Origin: Blattabacterium cuenoti
GTDB taxonomy: Bacteria; Bacteroidota; Bacteroidia; Flavobacteriales; Blattabacteriaceae
DNA length: 64,000 bases
Reading direction: 5' to 3'
Assembly (NCBI RefSeq): GCF_014251315.1
Contig: NZ_CP059185.1
Span: forward strand, 453,017-517,016
Part shown: positions 59,088 through 64,000 of the stretch, one piece after another
Position numbering within the stretch: the stretch's first letter is position 1
How the letters are laid out: each line of letters begins with the position of its first letter
Notes under the pieces: generated by a model
Database searches by the model: none
What the model was told of the DNA's origin: nothing
The model's input: the letters and a program-made list of their open reading frames with translations, nothing else
Position numbers and translations under genes: made by a program

Positions 59088-59888
59088 ATGACTAATATTT
59101 GTAAAATAAATTTTAAAATAAAAGGAAAAGGAATTCCTATAGTATTATTACATGGATTCATGGAAAGTTTAGATATATGGAATTATATATATTGCAGTAT
59201 TTCTAATAAATATAGAGTTATTTTAATTGATTTTCCAGGTCATGGAAAAAGTATTTTAACGTTAGAAGAAAATACAATTTTTACGATGGAAAAAGCTGCA
59301 AAGCTTGTTAAAGAAATTTTAGAAAAAGAAAATATACAAAAAGCTGTTTTTGTGGGACATTCTATGGGGGGATATGTTTCTTTAGCTATGGCAGAAAAAT
59401 ATCCAGAAATGTTTTTAGGTTTATGTTTACTACATTCTACAACAGAATCAGATACACTTGAAAAAAAAAAGGTACGTATTCATTCTATTCAATTGGCTAT
59501 TAACAATTATCCATTATTTATATCCACAAGTATAAAAAAATTGTTTGATTGTAAAAAATTATCTTCTTTACAAGAAGAAATTTTTTTTACAAAAAAAATT
59601 GCTTCATATACTTCTATTCAGAGTATTATTTCTTTTTCAAAAGGAATGTTAATACGAAAAAATAGAAAATTTTTGCTAGAAACAACTAAATTTCCAAAAT
59701 TATATATAGCTGGTTTATACGATTTAATTCTTGACATAAATAAAATCTATAAAGAAACTAAAAACGGAAATAAAACTTATTTTGTTGCAATACCTACAGG
59801 TCATATGGGGCACATAGAAAACCCTAAAGAAGTAATAAAAATATTAGAAAATTTTATAAATTTTTCTATTCTTTCTTATAGTATATAA
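59088..59888 (+). CDS. Alpha/beta hydrolase
   Basis: A 266-residue soluble hydrolase. It has the oxyanion HGFMESLDIW block, the nucleophile elbow VGHSMGGYV (Ser near residue 91), a candidate acid Asp in LYDLILD, and the catalytic His in GHMGHIENP. The cap region is Lys-rich. Substrate cannot be predicted; BioH-like esterase or a menaquinone-pathway-type hydrolase are possibilities. It is followed after 11 bases by the 5-formyl-THF cyclo-ligase gene. Confidence 0.87.
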   Translation: MTNICKINFKIKGKGIPIVLLHGFMESLDIWNYIYCSISNKYRVILIDFPGHGKSILTLEENTIFTMEKAAKLVKEILEKENIQKAVFVGHSMGGYVSLAMAEKYPEMFLGLCLLHSTTESDTLEKKKVRIHSIQLAINNYPLFISTSIKKLFDCKKLSSLQEEIFFTKKIASYTSIQSIISFSKGMLIRKNRKFLLETTKFPKLYIAGLYDLILDINKIYKETKNGNKTYFVAIPTGHMGHIENPKEVIKILENFINFSILSYSI

Positions 59889-59899
59889 ACATAAATTTT

Positions 59900-60493
59900 A
59901 TGAATAAAAAAAAATTACGTGAAAAATATTTTCATATGAGAAAGTCTATTCCTCAAAAGGAAATTTCAAGAATGAGTTATGAAATTTTTTTCCAATTAAA
60001 AAAAATATTTTTTATTTGGAAAAAAACATATTATCACATTTTTTTGCCCATATATGAATATAAAGAAATAGATACATTTATCATGATTAATTTTTTACTC
60101 AAGATAGGAAAATGCGTTACGATCCCCTGTTCTAATTTTCGTGAGTTATCTATGGATAATTGTTTATTTCATAATAATATTATTTTAAAAAAAAAAAAAT
60201 ATGGGATTTTAGAACCTATTCCTATACATAAATACACTGTTTCAATCTCTCTTATTGATGTAATATTTATTCCTTTATTAATATTTGACTTAAAAGGTTA
60301 TAGAGTAGGTTACGGAAAGGGCTTTTATGATAGATTTATCTCTTCATGTGAAAAAAAGGCTATTAAAATAGGTTTAAGTTTTTTTCCTCCCATAGGAGAA
60401 ATTAAAAATATACATAAAAACGACTTATCAATAGATATAGGAATTACTCCCAATCATATTTTTTTCTTTGAAAAATTTAAAGGAAAACTTTGA
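59900..60493 (+). CDS. 5-formyltetrahydrofolate cyclo-ligase
   Basis: Converts 5-formyl-THF to 5,10-methenyl-THF with ATP, clearing an inhibitory folate. The N-terminal KKKLREKYFHMRKSI and the C-terminal IFIPLLIFDLKGYRVGYGKGFYDRFI block (ATP-binding GYGKGFYDR) identify the family (YgfA/MTHFS). At 197 residues it is usual. It works with FolC (5971) and the glycine cleavage system in one-carbon metabolism. Its last 17 bases overlap the convergent rseP. Confidence 0.92.
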   Translation: MNKKKLREKYFHMRKSIPQKEISRMSYEIFFQLKKIFFIWKKTYYHIFLPIYEYKEIDTFIMINFLLKIGKCVTIPCSNFRELSMDNCLFHNNIILKKKKYGILEPIPIHKYTVSISLIDVIFIPLLIFDLKGYRVGYGKGFYDRFISSCEKKAIKIGLSFFPPIGEIKNIHKNDLSIDIGITPNHIFFFEKFKGKL

Positions 60494-61796
60494 AAATATC
60501 CCAAATGATGATAAACATCATAATTAAACTAATTATGAAAAATCCGTAAACAGTGCAACGTTCAATAATTTCTTCATTTATTTTCTTTCTTGTTATCATT
60601 TCTATCATGATAAATAATATATAACCCCCATCTAATGATGGAATGGGAAATAAATTTAAAAAAGCTAACCAAATGGATAAAGTAGCAGTTAAAGTCCAAA
60701 AAATATCCCAATTCCATTTAGATGGAAATTCTTTAGCTATGGAAAAAAGACTCCCTATTTGTTTATAAGCTTTAGTTTCTATATGAAAAACATTTTTAAA
60801 AAAAAAGATTTGATTTTTTAAAACATACCAAGCTTTTTTTATTCCATGAGGAATGCTTTCAAAAAAAGAATAATTCTTTTTTTCCAATAAAAAAATTTGA
60901 TCTAAATCCATAAAATTCTTTAAATAAATTCCTAAAATTCCTTTTGAATTCAGGAAAATTTCTTTTTGAATAAGTTTTCCATTTCTATTAATGGATATTA
61001 ATATGTTCTCATTTTTATATTTTGATAATAAATCCTTTAATTGATCAGAAAACAGGACAAATTCAGAATTTATGGCTAATATTTCATCATTATTTTTTAA
61101 TCCATACTTTTCTGCTTCAGAATTTTGGATCACATAATTGATTATAGGAGGAACGCGAGGTTTAATAAAAAAATTAAACTCTTTCCTATCAAAAAGGAAT
61201 TTTTTCTTGTTATTATTTAATGATAATTTGATAATATTACCCATACGATCTACAGTAATAGAATTTCCAAAAATAATTTCTTTAGAAATATCATTGAAGT
61301 ATGGAATATATTTATCGTTTACGAATAAAATTTTATCTCCATTTTTTAATCCTATTTTTTCTCCTAAAGAATCAACTTCTATTCCGTATTTAACATTTTT
61401 TGTAGGAAGATAAGTTTCTCCATATTTAAACAATAAAAAAGTAAAAATTAAAACGGATAATAATATATTAAAAAAAATGCCTCCAGAAATGATTAATAAT
61501 CTTTTTATTGATGATTTAGAGCGAAATTCCCAATTTTTAGTTTGATTTTCTGATTTGTCATCCATCATCATTCCAGACATTTTAACATATCCTCCTAAAG
61601 GAAGCCAGCCTATTCCATAAATAGTATGTCCTATCTTTTTTTTTAAAAGAGAAAACCAAGGGTCAAAAAATAAAAAAAATCTTTCAACTCTTACTTTAAA
61701 TACCTGAGCTATAATAAAATGACCTAATTCATGGACAACAACTAATATAGAAATGCTAAGTAGCAATTGTATAGATCTAATTAAAATTGATGACAT
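60477..61796 (-). CDS. rseP: RIP zinc metalloprotease RseP
   Basis: Site-2-protease-type intramembrane protease. The zinc motif VVHELGHFIIA is in the first helix (about residues 20-30), GWLPLGGYVKMSGM follows, two PDZ-like segments span roughly 120-290, and the third zinc ligand is in LNLFPIPSLDGGYILF near the C-terminus. At 439 residues it is full length. The substrate in this organism is not known; no anti-sigma factor gene is adjacent. It is divergent from feoA. Confidence 0.94.
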   Translation of the reverse strand: MSSILIRSIQLLLSISILVVVHELGHFIIAQVFKVRVERFFLFFDPWFSLLKKKIGHTIYGIGWLPLGGYVKMSGMMMDDKSENQTKNWEFRSKSSIKRLLIISGGIFFNILLSVLIFTFLLFKYGETYLPTKNVKYGIEVDSLGEKIGLKNGDKILFVNDKYIPYFNDISKEIIFGNSITVDRMGNIIKLSLNNNKKKFLFDRKEFNFFIKPRVPPIINYVIQNSEAEKYGLKNNDEILAINSEFVLFSDQLKDLLSKYKNENILISINRNGKLIQKEIFLNSKGILGIYLKNFMDLDQIFLLEKKNYSFFESIPHGIKKAWYVLKNQIFFFKNVFHIETKAYKQIGSLFSIAKEFPSKWNWDIFWTLTATLSIWLAFLNLFPIPSLDGGYILFIMIEMITRKKINEEIIERCTVYGFFIISLIMMFIIIWDIFKVFL

Positions 61797-61850
61797 TTCT
61801 CAAATTTAAAAAATATAAATTTAAACCTTTATTCCAAAATAAAATATATT

Positions 61851-62084
61851 TTGAATTTATCTAATCTTAAAAAAGGAGAAAAAGGAGTTATTAAAGGATA
61901 TAAAAATGATAATTTTCCCATAAAATTATTAGAATTAGGAATTTTACCTGGTGTAAAATTCGAAATTATTTTTGTTTCTATTTTTTATGATCCATTATGT
62001 ATAAGCTATGATCAATCTTGCTTAGCTTTACGAAAAAAAGAAGCTGAAAATATTATAATAGAACCTATTATCAACAAAAAATAA
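61851..62084 (+). CDS. feoA: Ferrous iron transport protein FeoA
   Basis: Small cytoplasmic SH3-like partner of FeoB. The 77-residue sequence begins LNLSNLKKGEKGVIKGY and has LLELGILPGVKFEII, CISYDQSCLALRKKEAENI, all typical. The start codon is TTG at 61851; no ATG exists nearby in frame. The stop TAA shares one base with the ATG of feoB (TAATG), indicating coupled translation. Confidence 0.9.
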   Translation: MNLSNLKKGEKGVIKGYKNDNFPIKLLELGILPGVKFEIIFVSIFYDPLCISYDQSCLALRKKEAENIIIEPIINKK

Positions 62085-64000
62085 TGCAAAAAATTAAATT
62101 AGCGCTTGTTGGAAATCCAAATGTAGGAAAAACTTCTTTGTTCAATAAATTAACTGGACTTAACCAAAAAGTTGGAAACTATATAGGAGTTACAGTAGAC
62201 AAAAAAATAGGATATTTTCATTATGAAAACATATGCTATCAAATTATAGATCTTCCTGGAACTTATAGTATATATTCTTCATCTGAAGATGAAGAAATAG
62301 TTAGCAGATTGCTAAACAATATAAATGATTTAGATCACCCAGATAAAATTATGGTAGTAGCAGATTCTTCAAATCTGAAGAAAAGTCTTCTTTTACTTAG
62401 ACAGATACAAGATTTAGGATTTCCTGTTCTTTTTGTATTAAATATGCTTGATGAAGCAGAAAAAAAGGGAATATTCATTAATGTAGAAAAACTAAAAAAA
62501 TTTCTTATAACAGAAATTGTCTTGATTAACGCAAGAAAAGGAATTGGTTTGAATGAGATTAAAAAAAAAATAAAAAACTTAAATCAAAAAACAAGAGAAA
62601 CCTATTTTTTCAATCCAGGATTACATTATTCTCTTGCTATTAATGATGTAAAAAATAATTATAAAGTAAATACTTATCAAGCTTGGTACTATTTAGCTCA
62701 TAATATAAAATTTTTAAAAGAAGACTGTTTATTATTATTAAATGAAATCAAAAAAAAATATAATATTTTTCCAAAAAGATTACAGATAAAGGAAATATTA
62801 GATAGATATGAAGAAATAGAAAAAATTTTATCAAAAACAGTTTATAAATTAATTTCAAATAAAGAAAAAAACTATTTAGAATTTTCTAAAAAAATAGATA
62901 ATTGTTTAATAGTACACCCTTTTTGGGGTTATTTTATTTTTTTATTTTTTTTATTTTTCATTTTCCAATGTATTTTTTTTTGGTCAGAAATTCCCAAACA
63001 ATTTATAGAATTTTTTTTTTCTTTTATACAAAAAAAATTAGTGAATGTTTACCCCGGTCCTTTAAATAATTTTTTTTTACAAGGAATATTACCTGCAGTA
63101 AGCACCATAATCTCTTTTATTCCACAAATCTCTATTTTACTATTTTTTCTTCTTTTTATGGAAGAAAGTGGTTACATAAGCAGAGTTATATTTTTAATGG
63201 ATAGGATTATGCGTCCTTTTGGATTAAATGGAAAAAGTATTGTTCCTCTTATTTCTAGCATAGCTTGCGCTATTCCCGCAATTATATCAGCTCGACATAT
63301 CGAAAATCCCAGAGATCGTTTAATTACTATTTTAGTAACTCCTTTTATGACCTGTTCTGCAAGATTACCTGTTTATACTTTAATTATATCTTTAATTATA
63401 CCGGATAAAAGATGGTATTTCATTCAACTAAAAGGAATAGTGCTCATGTTGATGTATATTTTAGGAATTATATCCGCTTTGAGTGTATCAATAATTTTGC
63501 ATCATTTCTTGAAAAAGAATTATAAAAGTCATCTTATAATGGAAATTCCTACCTATAAAATCCCTATGTTCAAAAACATATTGATTACTCTATGGATAAA
63601 TCTGAAATCGTTTATTATAAATGCAGGAAAAATGATCTTATTGATTAATATACTGATTTGGGTTTTGGGAACTTTTGGCCCTTCAGAAAATTCATCGAAA
63701 AAAAATTTAATCATAAATATACAAAGAAAAGAATTATCTCATTCTTATTTGGGACTATTAGGAAAAAAAATGGAACCTGTAATTCATCCATTGGGATATG
63801 ATTGGAAAATCGGAATAGGGTTGCTATCATCTCTTGTAGCAAGAGAAGTTTTTGTTAGTACTATGGCTTCTGTATACAGTATAGAGGAAAAAGAAAATTT
63901 TTTAAAGGAAAAAATGAAAAAAGAAATTTCCCCTAAAACTAAAAAACCTATTTATAATTTAGCAACAGGAATTTCTTTACTATTCTTTTATGCGTTTTCT
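62084..64000 (+). CDS. feoB: Ferrous iron transport protein FeoB (3' end cut by window)
   Basis: Large inner-membrane Fe2+ transporter with an N-terminal GTPase; 639 codons are visible and the frame is still open at the window end. G1 is GNPNVGKTSLFN (residues 8-19), followed by GNYIGVTVDKK (switch region), G3 DLPGTY and G4 NMLDEAE. The membrane part begins near residue 285 (HPFWGYFIFLF) and includes the Gate cores SIACAIPAIISARHIENPRDR and MTCSARLPVY. With feoA it suggests that ferrous iron is available, as in a low-oxygen host tissue; that is inference. Confidence 0.95.
   Translation, partial: MQKIKLALVGNPNVGKTSLFNKLTGLNQKVGNYIGVTVDKKIGYFHYENICYQIIDLPGTYSIYSSSEDEEIVSRLLNNINDLDHPDKIMVVADSSNLKKSLLLLRQIQDLGFPVLFVLNMLDEAEKKGIFINVEKLKKFLITEIVLINARKGIGLNEIKKKIKNLNQKTRETYFFNPGLHYSLAINDVKNNYKVNTYQAWYYLAHNIKFLKEDCLLLLNEIKKKYNIFPKRLQIKEILDRYEEIEKILSKTVYKLISNKEKNYLEFSKKIDNCLIVHPFWGYFIFLFFLFFIFQCIFFWSEIPKQFIEFFFSFIQKKLVNVYPGPLNNFFLQGILPAVSTIISFIPQISILLFFLLFMEESGYISRVIFLMDRIMRPFGLNGKSIVPLISSIACAIPAIISARHIENPRDRLITILVTPFMTCSARLPVYTLIISLIIPDKRWYFIQLKGIVLMLMYILGIISALSVSIILHHFLKKNYKSHLIMEIPTYKIPMFKNILITLWINLKSFIINAGKMILLINILIWVLGTFGPSENSSKKNLIINIQRKELSHSYLGLLGKKMEPVIHPLGYDWKIGIGLLSSLVAREVFVSTMASVYSIEEKENFLKEKMKKEISPKTKKPIYNLATGISLLFFYAFS

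Overview
The window is a strongly AT-rich, densely packed piece of bacterial chromosome with about 57 protein genes and 9 tRNA genes. Almost every gene is a housekeeping or vitamin/amino-acid gene. Gene content and protein sequences point to Bacteroidota, order Flavobacteriales: a DUF4290 protein beside murA, a MurA with Asp in place of the usual active-site Cys, a DksA-like protein without its zinc finger, a three-gene fumarate reductase/succinate dehydrogenase with a fused cytochrome b subunit, a deoxyhypusine-synthase-like protein, and TTTG-N19-TAnnTTTG promoter spacing. Compactness, extreme AT bias, absence of mobile DNA and retention of aromatic amino acid, riboflavin, folate and CoA genes fit a reduced-genome nutritional endosymbiont. 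Blattabacterium of cockroaches is my best guess, from recognition rather than comparison.

Layout. 1-5930 (+): end of gcvT, a MATE exporter, a DEAD-box RNA helicase, aroC, miaA. 5890-7269 (-): tRNA-Val and folC. 7335-9014 (+): glnS. 9017-26304 (-): a long information-processing block. In transcript order it is ileS, a DksA-like gene and lspA, then tRNA-Thr, tRNA-Tyr, tRNA-Gly, tRNA-Thr, tuf, tRNA-Trp, secE, nusG, rplK, rplA, rplJ, rplL, rpoB and rpoC. 26349-29141 (+): mutS, tRNA-Gly, tRNA-Leu. 29148-41448: guaB (-), a small lipoprotein gene (+), then a minus-strand run rplS, glmM, a LolC/E-like permease, dnaB, accA, sdhBAC and a cysteine desulfurase. 41695-45728 (+): rny, the DHS-like gene, lpd. 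45739-49932: ung and a ferredoxin (-), a LuxC-type acyl-CoA reductase (+), then ribD, aroE, rpsU and tRNA-Val (-). 49992-58203 (+): recG, uvrD, a CDF transporter, a DUF4290 gene, murA, greA, a HIT protein. 58215-64000: coaX (-), an alpha/beta hydrolase and 5-formyl-THF cyclo-ligase (+), rseP (-), feoA and feoB (+, cut by the window end).

The genes cover transcription and translation machinery, DNA repair and replication (mutS, recG, uvrD, ung, dnaB), the quinone-linked part of the TCA cycle (sdhCAB, lpd), envelope building (murA, glmM, lspA, Lol-like permease, rseP), cofactor and amino-acid supply, and iron uptake. No rRNA, insertion sequence, prophage, CRISPR array or toxin-antitoxin pair is visible, and no gap between genes exceeds 300 bases. 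I found no clear undescribed multi-gene system. The unusual signals are local: a perfect 19-bp inverted repeat inside uvrD, a miaA frame that ends inside an antisense tRNA, two genes without a normal start codon where the conserved N-terminus begins, a DHS-like enzyme lacking the catalytic lysine, and a terminator-like hairpin embedded in ribD.
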